A stretch of 64,000 nt of DNA from Streptomyces radicis. Lineage in GTDB: Bacteria; Actinomycetota; Actinomycetes; Streptomycetales; Streptomycetaceae. The position numbers and the translations under genes were made by a program. The stretch is taken from positions 172,032 to 236,031 of the forward strand of contig NZ_RBDY01000008.1 in assembly GCF_003626575.1 (NCBI RefSeq), read 5' to 3'. Under the pieces are notes generated by a model, which ran no database searches, had not been told where the DNA came from, and saw nothing but the letters and a program-made list of their open reading frames with translations. Positions 16,424 to 29,805 of the stretch are shown in pieces. Positions within the stretch are counted from its first letter, which is position 1. The number at the start of each line of letters is the position of its first letter.

Positions 16424-17593
16424 ATGCCCTACCTCGACCACGCCGCCACCACGCCCATGCTCCCCGAGGCCATCGAGGCGATGACGACCCAGCTCAGGGC
16501 CGTCGGCAACGCCTCGGCCCTCCACGGATCCGGGCGGCGGGCCAGGCGCACCGTCGAGGAGGGCCGCGAGACGCTCGCCGCCGCGCTCGGCGCCCGCCCG
16601 AGCGAGGTGGTGTTCACGTCGGGCGGCACCGAGGCGGACAACCTCGCGGTCAAGGGCCTCTACTGGTCGAGGAACGCCGCCGACCCCCGCCGCAACCGGC
16701 TGCTGGCCAGCCCCGTCGAGCACCACGCCGTCCTCGACGTCGTCCAGTGGCTCGCGGACCACGAGGGCGCCCGCGTGGACTGGCTGCCCGTGGACCGCCA
16801 CGGCCGGGTCCACCCCGACGCGCTGCGCGAGGCCATCGCCGACGACCCCGACGACGTGGCCCTCGTCACGGTGATGTGGGCGAACAACGAGGTCGGCACC
16901 GTTCTCCCGATCGCCGAGCTGGCCGCGATCGCCGCCGAGCACGGGATCCCGATGCACGCCGACGCCGTGCAGGCCGTCGGCCAGGTCCCCGTGGACTTCG
17001 CCGCGTCGAGGCTCGCCGCCCTGACCGTCTCCGGCCACAAGATCGGCGGCCCCTACGGCATAGGCGCCCTGCTGCTCGGCCGCGACTGGACCCCCACCCC
17101 CGTGCTGCACGGCGGCGGCCAGGAGCGGGAGATCAGGTCGGGAACGCTCGACGTGCCCGCCGTCGCGGCGTTCGCCGTGGCCGCCCGCCTCGCGAGCGAG
17201 CGCCGCGAGGAGAACGCCGCCCGCACGGCCGCCCTGCGCGACCGGCTGATCGACGCGGTGACCACCGCGGTGCCCGACGCCGTGCTCGGCGGCGACCCCG
17301 ATCCGGCGGGGCGCCTGCCCGCCAACGCGCACTTCGCGTTCCCCGGGTGCGAGGGCGACTCGCTGCTCCTGCTGCTCGACGCCCAGGGCATCGAGTGCTC
17401 CACCGGCTCCGCCTGCACCGCGGGCGTCGCCCAGCCGAGCCATGTACTGCTCGCCACCGGCGCCGACCCCGAACTGGCCCGTGGCACCCTCAGGTTCACC
17501 CTGGGCCACACGTCGGTGCCCTCGGACGTCGAGGCCGTCGCCGAGGCGATCGGGCCCGCGGTGGAACGCGCCCGCTCCGCCGGGCTCACCTGA
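16424..17593 (+). CDS. Cysteine desulfurase (IscS/NifS-like)
   Basis: This PLP enzyme removes sulfur from cysteine as an enzyme-bound persulfide. The 389-residue product has [10 protein letters not shown] at the start, [21 protein letters not shown] with PLP-binding Lys206, and the active-site loop [11 protein letters not shown] with Cys325. A TAGAAT -10 at 16409-16414 with ATG nine bases later indicates a leaderless or nearly leaderless message. It is followed after 39 nt by mnmA, so it most likely supplies sulfur for tRNA 2-thiouridine synthesis. Confidence 0.94.
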   Translation: MPYLDHAATTPMLPEAIEAMTTQLRAVGNASALHGSGRRARRTVEEGRETLAAALGARPSEVVFTSGGTEADNLAVKGLYWSRNAADPRRNRLLASPVEHHAVLDVVQWLADHEGARVDWLPVDRHGRVHPDALREAIADDPDDVALVTVMWANNEVGTVLPIAELAAIAAEHGIPMHADAVQAVGQVPVDFAASRLAALTVSGHKIGGPYGIGALLLGRDWTPTPVLHGGGQEREIRSGTLDVPAVAAFAVAARLASERREENAARTAALRDRLIDAVTTAVPDAVLGGDPDPAGRLPANAHFAFPGCEGDSLLLLLDAQGIECSTGSACTAGVAQPSHVLLATGADPELARGTLRFTLGHTSVPSDVEAVAEAIGPAVERARSAGLT

Positions 17594-17632
17594 TCCCGGC
17601 GCCCTGTCGGCCCCTCCCCTTACTCTGGACGC

Positions 17633-18781
17633 GTGATGACTGACTCCCCGCCCGCCACGGGCCGACGCCTGCGCGTGCTGGCCGCGATGTCAGGAGGCGT
17701 GGACTCCGCCGTCGCCGCGGCCCGCGCCGCCGACGCCGGGCACGACGTGACCGGCGTCCACCTCGCCCTCTCGGCCAACCCCAGGTCGTTCCGCACCGGG
17801 GCGAGGGGCTGTTGCACCGTCGAGGACTCCCGCGACGCGCGCCGCGCCGCCGACGTCATCGGCATCCCCTTCTACGTGTGGGACCTGGCCGAGCGCTTCC
17901 GCGCCGACGTCGTCGACGACTTCATCGCCGAGTACCGCGAGGGCCGCACGCCCAACCCCTGCCTGCGGTGCAACGAGAAGATCAAGTTCGCGGCCCTGCT
18001 CGACAAGGCCCTGGCCCTGGGCTTCGACGCCGTCTGCACCGGCCACTACGCCACGGTCGTGCGCGGCCCCGACGGGCGCCGCGAGTTGCACCGGTCCGCC
18101 GACCTCGGCAAGGACCAGAGCTATGTCCTCGGCGTGCTCGACGAGCGGCAGCTGGCCCACGCGATGTTCCCGCTCGGCGACACCCGCGCCACCAAGGCGG
18201 AGATCCGAGCCGAGGCCGAGCGGCGCGGCCTCGCGGTGGCGAGGAAGCCCGACAGCCACGACATCTGCTTCATCGCCGACGGCGACACCCGCGGCTTCCT
18301 CGCCGGCCACCTCGGCGCCGCGGAGGGCGACATCCTGGACGAGGAAGGCCACAAGGTCGGCACCCACCAGGGCGCCCACGTGTTCACGATCGGCCAGCGC
18401 CGCGGCCTGCGGATCGGCCACCCCGCCCCCGACGGCAAGCCGCGCTACGTCCTCGACATCTCGCCCGTGAGCAACACCGTGACGGTCGGCCCCGCCGAGT
18501 CCCTCGACGTCGTCGCGCTGACCGCGATCAAGCCGCGCTGGTGCGGCGCCCCGCCGACAGGGCCTGCCGCGTTCACCGCGCAGCTGCGCGCCCATGGCGC
18601 CGAGACCCCGGTGACCGCCGAGCCCACGGGCGAGGAGATCAGGGTCCGCTTCGCCGAGCCGGTGCGTGGCGTCGCGCCCGGCCAGGCGATCGTCCTCTAC
18701 GACGGCACCCGCGTCGTCGGCTCGGGCACGATAGCGACCACCGAGCGCGCCGTCCCCGCCGCCGCCCCCGACCGCCGCTGA
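17633..18781 (+). CDS. mnmA: tRNA-specific 2-thiouridylase MnmA
   Basis: It makes 2-thiouridine at the wobble base of Lys, Glu and Gln tRNAs. The 382-residue product has the ATP pyrophosphatase loop SGGVDSAVA, catalytic cysteines in [12 protein letters not shown] and [14 protein letters not shown], and the GKDQSYVLG and TIGQRRGL segments. No Shine-Dalgarno is visible: TACTCT (17621-17626) lies 6 nt before GTG 17633, which suggests a leaderless mRNA. ATG 17636 immediately follows and could also be used. It sits downstream of the cysteine desulfurase. Confidence 0.95.
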   Translation: MMTDSPPATGRRLRVLAAMSGGVDSAVAAARAADAGHDVTGVHLALSANPRSFRTGARGCCTVEDSRDARRAADVIGIPFYVWDLAERFRADVVDDFIAEYREGRTPNPCLRCNEKIKFAALLDKALALGFDAVCTGHYATVVRGPDGRRELHRSADLGKDQSYVLGVLDERQLAHAMFPLGDTRATKAEIRAEAERRGLAVARKPDSHDICFIADGDTRGFLAGHLGAAEGDILDEEGHKVGTHQGAHVFTIGQRRGLRIGHPAPDGKPRYVLDISPVSNTVTVGPAESLDVVALTAIKPRWCGAPPTGPAAFTAQLRAHGAETPVTAEPTGEEIRVRFAEPVRGVAPGQAIVLYDGTRVVGSGTIATTERAVPAAAPDRR

Positions 18782-18799
18782 CGGCGGATCAGCGAGGCA

Positions 18800-19600
18800 T
18801 CAGCCGAGGTCGCGGCGGCGGTTGGCGAGCACGGGGACGGTCGCCCTGGCCCGCTCCGCCTCGGCCGGGTCCACGTCCGTGACCAGCAGCCCCGGCTCGG
18901 CGCCAAGCCGCGCGGTGACCTCGCCGAGCGGCGAGACCACCATGCTGTGCCCGATCCCGGTCGGCGCGCTCGTGGACGGCCGCTCGCCCGTGGTGGCCGG
19001 GTCGGCCTGCCCCGCCGCGACCACCCAGCACGTGGAGTCGAGGGCCCGCGCCCGCACGAGCAGCTCCCACTGCTCGCGCTTGCCGGGACCCGCTCCCCAG
19101 GACGCGGGCAGCAGCACGACCCGGGCGCCGTCCTCCGCGAGCCGCGTGAACAGCGCGGGGAAGCGCACGTCGTAGCACGTGGCGAAGCCCAGCGTCACGC
19201 CGTCCACCTCGGCGAGCACGGGCCGTTCGCCGGGCGCCACCGTCCTCGACTCGGTGAAGCCGAACGCGTCGAACAGGTGCAGCTTGTCGTACGAGGTGTC
19301 CACGCCGCGGCCCGTGATCAGCAGGGTGTTGCGCACCCGGCCATCGCGCGCCGGCGTGAACATCCCGGCCACCACGAGCACCCCGGCCGCCGCGGCGATC
19401 GCCCGCACCCGCGTCGCCCACGGCCCGTCGAGCGGCTCGGCCAGCGGCCCGAGCGGGACCCCGAAGCGAGCCATCGCCGCCTCGGGGAACACCACCACCT
19501 CCGCCCCCGCCCCCGCCGCCTTCGCCGTCTGCTCGGCGATGAGCGCGAGGTTCTCCTCCGGTGAGACACCGGCCGCCAGTTGGCTCGCTGCGATGCGCAC
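18800..19600 (-). CDS. Carbon-nitrogen hydrolase (nitrilase superfamily, Nit-like)
   Basis: This 266-residue enzyme has the Glu-Lys-Cys triad of the nitrilase superfamily: E in EVVVFPEAAM, K in YDKLHLFDAFGF and C in GFATCYDVRFP. The FDAFGF and DVRFP context resembles Nit1-type omega-amidases or deaminated-glutathione amidases, so an amide-repair role is a fair guess, but substrate cannot be read from sequence. GTG 19600 follows GAAGGAG. It is divergent from the SDR and convergent with mnmA (18 nt apart). Confidence 0.88.
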   Translation of the reverse strand: MRIAASQLAAGVSPEENLALIAEQTAKAAGAGAEVVVFPEAAMARFGVPLGPLAEPLDGPWATRVRAIAAAAGVLVVAGMFTPARDGRVRNTLLITGRGVDTSYDKLHLFDAFGFTESRTVAPGERPVLAEVDGVTLGFATCYDVRFPALFTRLAEDGARVVLLPASWGAGPGKREQWELLVRARALDSTCWVVAAGQADPATTGERPSTSAPTGIGHSMVVSPLGEVTARLGAEPGLLVTDVDPAEAERARATVPVLANRRRDLG

Positions 19601-19643
19601 GGGTCGTTCTCCTTCGGCTCGTGGGTTACGTCACCATGGTCGT

Positions 19644-20333
19644 ATGGCAACCCATGTGATCACCGGTGCGGGGTCGGGAATCGGCGCCGCCGTCGCGCGG
19701 CGGCTCGGCGAACGAGGCGACGAGCTCTGGCTGTGGGCGCGCGACGCGGGGCGCGCACGCGAGCTCGAGAAGCAACACCCCGGCGCGCGCACCCTGGTGG
19801 GCGACCTCGCCGAGCCCGAACGCCTCTCCTGGGCGCTGGGCCACCAGTCGCCGCCCGACCGCGTCGACGGACTCCTGCACATAGCGGGCGTCCTCGAGCT
19901 CGGCCCGGTCGGCGAGCTGACCCCCGCGATCTGGCGGGCCACCCTCGCCGCCAACCTGATGGCCCCGGCCGAGCTGACCCGGCTGCTGCTGCCCCAGGTG
20001 CGGGCCGCGCGCGGCCATGTCGTCTTCGTCAATTCAGGGGCGGGGCTGCGCGCGAGCGCCGACTGGAGCGCGTACGCCGCGAGCAAGCACGGCCTGCGCG
20101 CCCTCGCCGACTCCCTGCGCGCCGAGGAGGCCCCGCACGGCGTCCGCGTCACCACCGTCTACCCGGGCCGCACCGCGACGCCGATGCAGGAGAAGGTGCA
20201 CCGCCAGGAGGGCGCGGAGTACGACCCTGAACGCTGGCTGACGCCCGACGCCGTGGCCACCACCGTGCTCACCGCCCTCGACCTGCCCCCGGGCAACGAG
20301 ATCACCGACCTCACCCTGCGCCCGGGCGGGTGA
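19644..20333 (+). CDS. Short-chain dehydrogenase/reductase (SDR)
   Basis: This 229-residue classical SDR has the N-terminal nucleotide motif TGAGSGIG, a catalytic Ser in NSGAGL and YAASK (Tyr and Lys of YxxxK), and PGRTATPM after it. No membrane segment is present. The substrate is unknown. No Shine-Dalgarno is evident before ATG 19644. The gene ends 27 nt before the MetE-like gene. Confidence 0.88.
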   Translation: MATHVITGAGSGIGAAVARRLGERGDELWLWARDAGRARELEKQHPGARTLVGDLAEPERLSWALGHQSPPDRVDGLLHIAGVLELGPVGELTPAIWRATLAANLMAPAELTRLLLPQVRAARGHVVFVNSGAGLRASADWSAYAASKHGLRALADSLRAEEAPHGVRVTTVYPGRTATPMQEKVHRQEGAEYDPERWLTPDAVATTVLTALDLPPGNEITDLTLRPGG

Positions 20334-20360
20334 CGCCGGGACTGACCGTACCCTGCGGGG

Positions 20361-21383
20361 GTGACCGAGAACCTGAAGTTCCCCTGGGGCCCCGCCGCCG
20401 CCACCGGGGTCGGCTCGATGCCGGGCGAGGACGCGCGCGAGGCGGTCCGCGTCGTCGTCGGCTCGCTCGACGCGCTGCCGCACCTGCCCGAGCTGCCCGC
20501 GCGCGGCCCCGGCGCCGACATGATCGGCCGCACCACGGGCCTGCTCGCCGAGCTGTGGGCGCACGTCGAGCCCAGCGGCTGGCGCGTCAGCGACCGCCCT
20601 GGCCGCGACACCCGGCGGGCACGGGCCTGGCTGCGCGAAGACCTCGACGCGCTCGAGGAGTTCACGCAGGGGTACGAGGGGGCGCTCAAGGTCTCGGCCG
20701 TCGGGCCCTGGACGCTGGCCGCCTCGCTCGAGCGCCGCAACGGCGAGGCCATGCTCGGCGACCCCGGCGCCCGCAGGGACCTGGCCGCCTCGCTCGCCGA
20801 GGGCCTGTCCTCGCACCTCGCCGACGTGCGCCGCCGGGTGCCTGGCGCCACCGTGGTCCTCCAGCTCGACGAGCCGTCCCTGCCCGCCGTGCTCACCGCC
20901 CAGGTGCCCACCGCCAGCGGCTACCGCACCCACAGGGCCGTGGACCCCGCGGTGGCCGAGGAGGCGCTGCGCGGGCTGATCGCCGTGGCAGGGGACGACC
21001 CGGTGGTGGTCCACTGCTGCGCCCCCGGAGTGCCGTTCGGGCTGCTGCGGCGGGCCGGGGCGACCGGGATCTCGTGCGACATGAGGCTCCTCACCGAGCG
21101 TGACGACGACGCGGTGGGGGAGGCGATCGAGGGCGGCGCCGCGCTGTTCGCGGGCGTCGTGCCGGGGGCCGGTGCCGAGCCCGCCGCGTTGTCGGACCCG
21201 GCCGGTACTGTCGGTGGAGTCAGGTCGCTGTGGCGCAGGCTGGGGCTGTATCCCGGGCTTCTCGGTGAGTCCGTGGTGATCACCCCGGCCTGCGGTCTGG
21301 CGGGCGCGTCCCCCGCGTATGCGCGGGCCGCGCTCGAGACGTGCGCCCGGGCGGCGAGATCCCTCGCGGACAACCCTGAGTGA
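20361..21383 (+). CDS. MetE C-terminal-like methionine synthase-family protein
   Basis: This 340-residue protein matches the catalytic half of cobalamin-independent methionine synthase: ATGVGSMPGEDAREAV at the start, QLDEPSLPAVL, VVVHCCAPGVPF (His and Cys zinc ligands) and ITPACGLAGASP (distal Cys). It lacks the N-terminal half of MetE, so it is a short family member whose methyl donor and acceptor are unknown. TACCCT (20348-20353) lies 7 nt before GTG 20361, pointing to a leaderless start. It is followed by ligA after 21 nt. Confidence 0.85.
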   Translation: MTENLKFPWGPAAATGVGSMPGEDAREAVRVVVGSLDALPHLPELPARGPGADMIGRTTGLLAELWAHVEPSGWRVSDRPGRDTRRARAWLREDLDALEEFTQGYEGALKVSAVGPWTLAASLERRNGEAMLGDPGARRDLAASLAEGLSSHLADVRRRVPGATVVLQLDEPSLPAVLTAQVPTASGYRTHRAVDPAVAEEALRGLIAVAGDDPVVVHCCAPGVPFGLLRRAGATGISCDMRLLTERDDDAVGEAIEGGAALFAGVVPGAGAEPAALSDPAGTVGGVRSLWRRLGLYPGLLGESVVITPACGLAGASPAYARAALETCARAARSLADNPE

Positions 21384-23606
<2,223 letters not shown>

Positions 23607-23780
23607 CATGCGGAGGCGGTTCGTCCGGCGGGCCGGTGGCATATGCCATGGGCATGGGCGCGCGTGAGGAGGGCGTGCCGAGCCTGATCGTTCGCTGCCC
23701 CAAGCGCCATCGGGCGGCCTAGGGTGGGGAGTTGCGCCCGTCCCGGGCGCGGGCAACGCCGGCCGTGAGAGGGATCCCGC

Positions 23781-25925
23781 ATGCACGCAGCCCCACGGGG
23801 GAGCCGGCCCCCGCGACGCGACCACGGTTGGCTCTCGCCCGCGCTCAGGCCCGCCATCCTCGCCGCGGCGGGCGTGGCCTGCGTGATCGGGATCGCGCGC
23901 GTGCTGGCCGAGGGCCGCGCCCTCTTCCCCGGTGAGCGCCCCGGCTGGGGCTTCGCCGTCCTCACCGGGGTGATCGTCACCTACCTCGTCGCGATCGGCC
24001 GCGACCGCTCGGGCGGCGGCTCGGGCGCGGGCGCCGCGCTCGCCCTGTCGGTGCTGCTGCTCTACGGCTGGGTGCCCGCCGCGCTGGTGAGCCTCTCGGT
24101 GGTCACCCTGGTCGGCGCCGCCCGCCGCGACCGCTGGCTCGACGCCCTGCTGCACGGCGCGATCGACATGCTCGGCGTCGGCGCCGCCGCCCTGGCCCTG
24201 GCCCTGTGGGGCACCAAGCCCAGCATCGAACGCCCCTGGCTCCCCGACGACTGGCAGGCGTCGACGCTGCCCCAGCTGCTCCTCGGCGCCTGCGCCTACC
24301 TGCTGGTCACCCGCACCCTCCTGTGGGTGTCCACCGCCCCGCCCGGCGGCCTGCCCTCGCTGGCCGCCTCCGACCTGCCGCGCCAGGGACTTGTCGCGCT
24401 CGCCCTGCTCGCCATCGCCCCGCTGATCGCGGTGGTCGCCAGCGAACGGCCGTTGCTGCTCCCGCTGTTCGCGGTCCCGCTGATCGCGCTCGACTCGTCG
24501 TTCTGGATGGCCCGCGCGCGCGACGAGGAGCAGCTCCTCGACCCGCTGACCCGGCTGCCCAACCGCCAGTGGCTGCTCGAGCGCACCACATCGGCCCTCG
24601 ACGAGGCCACCAGGACCGGCGACCGGGCCGCCCTCGTCCTGATCGACCTCGACAGCTTCCGATCGGTCAACGACACCCTCGGCCACCTCACCGGCGACCG
24701 CCTGCTCCTCCAGGTCTCCGACCGGATCCAGCGCGAGCTGCCCCCGGGCGCCGAGGCGGCCAGGCTCGGCGGCGACGAGTTCGCCGTGCTGCTGCCGCGC
24801 GTCGCCTCGGCGACCAGCGCCCAGCGCGCCGCCCGCGCCATCGTCGGCTGCCTCTCCGCCCCGCTCGACCTCGACGGCCTCACCCTGGTGATCGAGGCGA
24901 GCGCCGGGGTGGCCGTCTTCCCCGACCACGCGCCGGGCGGCGAGGGGCTGCTGCGCCGCGCCGACGTCGCGATGTACGCCGCCAAGCGCGACCGCAGCGG
25001 CGTCGAGGTCTACGACGCGAGCCGCGACGGCAACACCCCCGACCGCCTCGCCCTCCTCGGCGACCTCCGCCGCGCCCTCGACACGGGCCAGGTCGCGCTC
25101 CACTACCAGCCCAAGGTCCGCTTCGACGGGGTCGTCGCCGGTCTCGAGGCCCTGCTCCGCTGGGACCACCCGGACCGTGGCCGGGTCCCGCCCGACGAGT
25201 TCATCGCGATCGCCGAGACCTCGGGCCTGATGCCCCGGCTGACCGAGTACGTCCTGGAGTGCGCGCTCGGCCAGGTCGCCCGCTGGCGCGCGGACGGGCT
25301 CACCGTGCCCGTCGCCGTAAACGTTTCCCCTCGCGACGTCCACACCCCCGGGTTCGCGGGGGCGGTCGCCGCGCGCCTGGCCAGACACGGCGTCCCGCCC
25401 GGCTCGCTCCAGCTGGAGATCACCGAGCACGCCATGCTCGAGGACCCGCAGCAGGCGGCCGACACCCTCGCCGGGCTCACCGGGCACGGCGTGCGGATGT
25501 CCCTCGACGACTTCGGCACCGGCTACTCCTCGCTCGTGCACCTGCGCCGCCTGCCCGTCAGCGAGCTGAAGATCGACCGCTCCTTCGTGGCCCGCCTCGT
25601 CGTGGACAGCGAGGACGCCGAGATCGTGCGCTGCACCGTCGAGTTGGCGCACTCCCTCGGCCTGGTCGTGGTCGCCGAGGGCGTCGAGGACGACGAGACA
25701 TGGGAACGCCTCAGGGCCCTGGGCTGCGACGCCGTCCAGGGCTGGCTCGTGGCCGCCGCGATGCCCGCCGCGGAGACCACCGCCTGGCTGCGCGCCCGCG
25801 ACACCGTCCGCGCCGAGGACGCCGCTCCGGCCCCGCCGACCGGACCCGCGGCCCCTGACGGCGCGGCCGCCTCGGCGGATCGGGCCCCGAGACCCGACCC
25901 GGCCGACGCCGAGCCGGTGCGCTGA
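23781..25925 (+). CDS. rmdB: Membrane GGDEF-EAL protein, probable c-di-GMP phosphodiesterase (RmdB-like)
   Basis: The 714-residue product has about six membrane segments in residues 20-235, a GGDEF domain with intact GGDEF (330-334) but no RxxD I-site (PPGA in that place), and a complete EAL domain: EALLRW (from 456), [23 protein letters not shown] and AEGVED. All metal-binding residues of the phosphodiesterase are therefore present. The C-terminal 40 residues are Ala/Pro-rich. From memory, the S. coelicolor gene next to ligA is RmdB, which degrades c-di-GMP and influences aerial development. A TAGGGT -10 at 23718-23723 gives a leader of about 50 nt. Confidence 0.9.
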   Translation: MHAAPRGSRPPRRDHGWLSPALRPAILAAAGVACVIGIARVLAEGRALFPGERPGWGFAVLTGVIVTYLVAIGRDRSGGGSGAGAALALSVLLLYGWVPAALVSLSVVTLVGAARRDRWLDALLHGAIDMLGVGAAALALALWGTKPSIERPWLPDDWQASTLPQLLLGACAYLLVTRTLLWVSTAPPGGLPSLAASDLPRQGLVALALLAIAPLIAVVASERPLLLPLFAVPLIALDSSFWMARARDEEQLLDPLTRLPNRQWLLERTTSALDEATRTGDRAALVLIDLDSFRSVNDTLGHLTGDRLLLQVSDRIQRELPPGAEAARLGGDEFAVLLPRVASATSAQRAARAIVGCLSAPLDLDGLTLVIEASAGVAVFPDHAPGGEGLLRRADVAMYAAKRDRSGVEVYDASRDGNTPDRLALLGDLRRALDTGQVALHYQPKVRFDGVVAGLEALLRWDHPDRGRVPPDEFIAIAETSGLMPRLTEYVLECALGQVARWRADGLTVPVAVNVSPRDVHTPGFAGAVAARLARHGVPPGSLQLEITEHAMLEDPQQAADTLAGLTGHGVRMSLDDFGTGYSSLVHLRRLPVSELKIDRSFVARLVVDSEDAEIVRCTVELAHSLGLVVVAEGVEDDETWERLRALGCDAVQGWLVAAAMPAAETTAWLRARDTVRAEDAAPAPPTGPAAPDGAAASADRAPRPDPADAEPVR

Positions 25926-26046
25926 GCGGACGCGCCGTCCCTGGCCTCGATGGGGCCGGGGGAATCGGTGCGCGGGGCCCTTCGCCGTCGCCCTAGGATT
26001 GGCCCGAAGAAACCAGCCCGCCCGCGACGAGCAAGAGGATCGCCAC

Positions 26047-26343
26047 ATGCCTGGCATCACGCGCGAGGAGGTCGCCCACCTCGCCCGGCTGGCGCGCCTC
26101 GAGCTGACCTCCGAAGAACTGGACCACTTCGCCGGTCAGCTCGACGACATCATCAACGCGGTCGCCCGCGTCGCCGATGTCGCCACCGAGGACGTTCCGC
26201 CGACCTCCCACCCGCTGCCCCTGACCAACGTCATGCGCCCCGACGAGGTCAGGCCCTCCCTGACCGCCGAGCAAGCGCTCTCCGGGGCGCCCGCCCAGGA
26301 GCAGCAGCGTTTCAAGGTGCCGCAGATCCTGGGAGAGGAGTGA
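26047..26343 (+). CDS. gatC: Asp/Glu-tRNA amidotransferase subunit C
   Basis: This 98-residue subunit stabilises GatA on GatB. It opens [20 protein letters not shown], the usual N-terminal helix pair, and ends with [13 protein letters not shown] 26047 follows AGAGGATCGCCAC. A TAGGAT -10 at 25993-25998 gives a leader of about 40 nt. First gene of gatC-gatA-(75 aa)-gatB. Confidence 0.95.
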   Translation: MPGITREEVAHLARLARLELTSEELDHFAGQLDDIINAVARVADVATEDVPPTSHPLPLTNVMRPDEVRPSLTAEQALSGAPAQEQQRFKVPQILGEE

Positions 26344-26348
26344 CCGGC

Positions 26349-27842
26349 ATGTCGGACCTGATCCGGCTCACCGCCGCGGAGCTCGCCGCCCGGGTCGCCG
26401 ACGGATCCGTGAGCGCGGTCGAGGTGACCGAGGCCCATCTGGCGCGCGTCGACGCGGTGGACGAGAAGGTGCACGCGTTCCTGCACGTCGACCGCGAGGG
26501 CGCGCTCGCCCAGGCCCGCGCCGTGGACGACAGGCGCGCCGCGGGGGAGCCGCTCGGCCCGCTCGCCGGGGTGCCGCTGGCGTTGAAGGACATCTTCACC
26601 ACCGAGGGCGTGCCCACCACCGCGGGCTCCCGGATCCTCGAGGGCTGGATCCCGCCGTACGACGCGACGGTGACCCGGCGCCTCAAGGAGGCCGGGGTCG
26701 TCATCCTCGGCAAGACCAACATGGACGAGTTCGCCATGGGCTCATCCACCGAGAACAGCGCCTACGGCCCCACCGGCAACCCCTGGGACCTCACCCGCGT
26801 CCCCGGCGGCTCCGGCGGCGGCTCGTCGGCGGCGCTCGCCGCGTTCCAGGCGCCGCTCGCCATCGGCACCGACACCGGCGGCTCGGTGCGCCAGCCCGCC
26901 GCCGTCACCGGCACGGTCGGCGTCAAGCCCACCTACGGCGGCGTCTCGCGCTACGGCATGATCGCGTTCTCCTCCTCGCTCGACCAGGCGGGGCCCTGCG
27001 CCCGCACCGTGCTCGACGCCGCGCTGCTGCACGAGGTGATCGGCGGCCACGACCCGCTCGACTCCACGTCGATCGACGCGCCCGTCCCGCCGGTCGTCGA
27101 GGCCGCGAGGAACGGCACGGCGCGTGGCCTGCGCGTCGGCGTCATCCGCGAGTTCGGGGGCGAGGGCTTCCAGGACGGCGTGATGCGGCGGTTCGGCGAG
27201 GCCGTCGAGCTGCTCACCACGCTCGGCGCCGAGGTCACCGAGGTGTCCTGCCCGTCGTTCGAGTCCGCCCTGGCGGCGTACTACCTGATCGCGCCTTCCG
27301 AGTGCTCGTCGAACCTCGCCCGCTTCGACGCCATGCGGTACGGCCTGCGGATCGGCGACGACGGCGCGCGCGCGGCCGACGAGGTCACGTCGCTCACCCG
27401 CGAGGCGGGCTTCGGCGCGGAGGTCAAGCGCCGCATCATGCTCGGCACCTACGCCCTCTCCTCGGGGTACTACGACGCGTACTACGGCAGCGCCCAGAAG
27501 GCCCGCACGCTCGTCGTCCGCGACTTCGCGCGGGCGTTCTCGCAGGTGGACGTCCTGGTCGCGCCGACCACCCCGACCACGGCGTTCGCGATCGGCGAGC
27601 GCGCCGACGACCCCATGGCGATGTACCGCGCCGATCTGTGCACCATCCCGGTCAGCCTGGCGGGCAACGCCGCGCTGTCCCTGCCCTGCGGCCTCGCCCC
27701 CGAGGACGGCCTCCCGGTCGGGTTGCAGATCATCGCCCCCGCGATGGCCGACGACCGGCTCTACCGCGTCGGAGCCGCGGTCGAGACCGCGTTCGCGGCA
27801 CGCTGGGGACATTCCCTTCTGGAGGAGGCACCCGCGCTATGA
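26349..27842 (+). CDS. gatA: Asp/Glu-tRNA amidotransferase subunit A
   Basis: This amidase releases ammonia from glutamine for conversion of Glu-tRNA(Gln) and/or Asp-tRNA(Asn). The 497-residue product has the Ser-cisSer-Lys triad in [12 protein letters not shown] (Lys) and [15 protein letters not shown] (cis-Ser), with [14 protein letters not shown] (Ser nucleophile). ATG 26349 with GGAGAGGAG upstream is preferred; GTG 26340 would overlap the gatC stop. Its TGA overlaps the next start (ATGA). Confidence 0.97.
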   Translation: MSDLIRLTAAELAARVADGSVSAVEVTEAHLARVDAVDEKVHAFLHVDREGALAQARAVDDRRAAGEPLGPLAGVPLALKDIFTTEGVPTTAGSRILEGWIPPYDATVTRRLKEAGVVILGKTNMDEFAMGSSTENSAYGPTGNPWDLTRVPGGSGGGSSAALAAFQAPLAIGTDTGGSVRQPAAVTGTVGVKPTYGGVSRYGMIAFSSSLDQAGPCARTVLDAALLHEVIGGHDPLDSTSIDAPVPPVVEAARNGTARGLRVGVIREFGGEGFQDGVMRRFGEAVELLTTLGAEVTEVSCPSFESALAAYYLIAPSECSSNLARFDAMRYGLRIGDDGARAADEVTSLTREAGFGAEVKRRIMLGTYALSSGYYDAYYGSAQKARTLVVRDFARAFSQVDVLVAPTTPTTAFAIGERADDPMAMYRADLCTIPVSLAGNAALSLPCGLAPEDGLPVGLQIIAPAMADDRLYRVGAAVETAFAARWGHSLLEEAPAL

Positions 27843-28066
27843 GCAAGAAGCCCAAGTCCAAGGCCAGTCTGTACCTCTCGCTCGGCACGACGCTGTTCGG
27901 CACCGTCAGCGTCGCCAGGCGCCTGAAGGACGCCCGCCGCGAGGGCGACACCCTCCAGCTGGCCGACGCCATCGTCTCGGCGGCCTCGATCATCACCGGC
28001 GTCGCCCTGCTGGCCCGTGAGCTGCGCCGCCTGAGCGAGGACGGGTCCGACATCCTCGGCGACTGA
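27839..28066 (+). CDS. Conserved small protein within the gat operon (75 aa)
   Basis: ATG 27839 overlaps the gatA stop by four bases and GGAGGCACCCGCGCT supplies a Shine-Dalgarno. The protein starts with a Lys/Ser run (SKKPKSKAS), followed by helices [18 protein letters not shown] and [20 protein letters not shown], the second hydrophobic enough to be a membrane-associated or coiled helix, and an acidic end. The tight overlap argues that it is real and made together with GatA and GatB. The function is unknown; an accessory role in amidotransferase assembly is only contextual. Confidence 0.75.
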   Translation: MSKKPKSKASLYLSLGTTLFGTVSVARRLKDARREGDTLQLADAIVSAASIITGVALLARELRRLSEDGSDILGD

Positions 28067-28099
28067 CGCCGGCACGAGCATCCGAGAGGTAGTACCCCT

Positions 28100-29608
28100 G
28101 TGACCGTCATCGACCTGGTGTCGTACGAGGACGCGCTCGCGTCCTACGACCCCGTCATGGGCCTCGAGGTCCATGTGGAGCTCGGCACCCAGACCAAGAT
28201 GTTCTGCGGCTGCGCCACCACGCTCGGCGCCGAGCCCAACACGCAGACGTGCCCCACGTGCCTCGGGCTCCCCGGCGCGCTCCCCGTGGTGAACGCCACC
28301 GCCGTGGAGTCCGCGGTCCGCATCGGCCTCGCGCTCAACTGTGAGATCGCCGAATGGTGCCGCTTCGCCCGGAAGAACTACTTCTATCCGGACATGCCGA
28401 AGAACTTCCAGACCTCGCAGTACGACGAGCCGATCGCGTTCAACGGGCACTTGGACGTCCAGCTCGAGGACGGCGAGGTCTTCCGCGTCGGCATCGAGCG
28501 CGCCCACATGGAGGAGGACACCGGCAAGTCCACCCACATCGGCGGCGCCACGGGGCGCATCCACGGCGCGTCGCACTCGCTGCTCGACTACAACCGCGCG
28601 GGCATCCCGTTGATCGAGATCGTCACCAAGCCGATCACGGGCGCCGGCGCGCGCGCCCCCGAGATCGCGCGCGCCTATGTCGCCGAGCTGCGCGAGCTGA
28701 TCCGCGCGCTCGGCGTCTCCGAGGCCCGGATGGAGATGGGCCAGATGCGCTGCGACGTCAACCTGTCGCTGCGCCCGCACGGCCGCGAGGCGTTCGGCAC
28801 CCGCAGCGAGACCAAGAACGTCAACTCCCTGCGCAGCGTCGAGCGCGCGGTGCGCTTCGAGGTCAAGCGGCACGCCGCGGTCCTGGGCGACGGCGGCGTG
28901 ATCGTGCAGGAGACCCGGCACTTCCACGAGGAGAACGGCACCACCACATCGGGCCGCGTCAAGGAGGAGGCCGAGGACTACCGGTACTTCCCCGAGCCCG
29001 ACCTGGTGCCGGTGGCGCCCGAGAAGGAGTGGGTGGAGCGGCTGCGCGCCGGGCTGCCCGAGCTGCCGCTGGTCCGCCGCACCCGGCTGCGCGAGGAGTG
29101 GGGGGTCTCCGCGCACGAGATGCAGTCCGCGCTCAACGCGGGCGCGGTCGAGCTGATCGTGGCCACCGTCGACGCCGGCGCCGACCAGGCCGCCGCGCGC
29201 AAGTGGTGGATGGGCGAGCTGGCCAGGCGGGCGAACGAGCTGGGCGTCGAGCCCGCCGCGCTGCCCATCACTCCGGCCCAGGTCGCCCGCGTCGCGGCCC
29301 TGGTCGCCGAGGGCGCGCTCAACGACAAGCTCGCGCGGCAGGTCATCGAGGGCGTGCTCGCGGGCGAGGGCGCCCCCGACGAGGTGGTCGAGAAGCGCGG
29401 CCTGCGGATCGTCTCCGACGAGGGCGCGCTCGGCCGGGCGGTGGACGAGGCCATCGCGGCCAACGCCGCCGTCGCCGACAAGATCCGCGGCGGCAAGACG
29501 GCCGCGGCGGGCGCCCTGGTCGGCGCGGTCATGAAGGCCACCCGCGGCCAGGCGGACGCGGCCCGCGCGCGGCAGCTGATCCTGGAGCGGCTCGGCGTCA
29601 CGGAGTAG
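28100..29608 (+). CDS. gatB: Asp/Glu-tRNA amidotransferase subunit B
   Basis: It activates the misacylated tRNA and transfers ammonia from GatA. The 502-residue product shows [18 protein letters not shown] and [15 protein letters not shown] (zinc cysteines), HMEEDTGKS, the LIEIVTKP motif and a C-terminal YqeY-like helical tail ([20 protein letters not shown]). The start is GTG 28100 with GAGAGGTAGTACCCCT upstream. It is followed by a strong inverted repeat. Confidence 0.97.
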   Translation: MTVIDLVSYEDALASYDPVMGLEVHVELGTQTKMFCGCATTLGAEPNTQTCPTCLGLPGALPVVNATAVESAVRIGLALNCEIAEWCRFARKNYFYPDMPKNFQTSQYDEPIAFNGHLDVQLEDGEVFRVGIERAHMEEDTGKSTHIGGATGRIHGASHSLLDYNRAGIPLIEIVTKPITGAGARAPEIARAYVAELRELIRALGVSEARMEMGQMRCDVNLSLRPHGREAFGTRSETKNVNSLRSVERAVRFEVKRHAAVLGDGGVIVQETRHFHEENGTTTSGRVKEEAEDYRYFPEPDLVPVAPEKEWVERLRAGLPELPLVRRTRLREEWGVSAHEMQSALNAGAVELIVATVDAGADQAAARKWWMGELARRANELGVEPAALPITPAQVARVAALVAEGALNDKLARQVIEGVLAGEGAPDEVVEKRGLRIVSDEGALGRAVDEAIAANAAVADKIRGGKTAAAGALVGAVMKATRGQADAARARQLILERLGVTE

Positions 29609-29653
29609 GCATCGGCTCCTTTCCCCGAGCCCCGTCTAAGGCGGTGCCTAAGG

Positions 29654-29686
29654 CCCCCCTGACGACCCAGGCGGTCGTCAGGGGGG
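29654..29686 (+). terminator. Hairpin terminator after gatB
   Basis: A perfect 14-bp stem (29654-29667 with 29673-29686; CCCCCCTGACGACC on the left arm) has a 5-nt loop. No U-tract follows, as is common in Streptomyces. CTAAGG elements flank its left side at about 29636 and 29648. Confidence 0.75.
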
Positions 29687-29805
29687 TCCGGTGTGAGGCG
29701 TCGCGACCGGCCAGGACGCGGCAGTCGCCCGATGCGCGGGAGGGGTCGGAACGGCGACCGTGGAGGAACGTTTCCACGCTCCCCGACCTCGACCGGAGGC
29801 CCCTG

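Noticed and set aside
17604..17626. CTGTCGGCC-N8-TACTCT before mnmA as a third damage-type promoter
   Set aside because: Only the TGTCGG core matches the upstream element; the conserved GTG end is missing and mnmA has no known link to damage. It is more likely an ordinary leaderless promoter.
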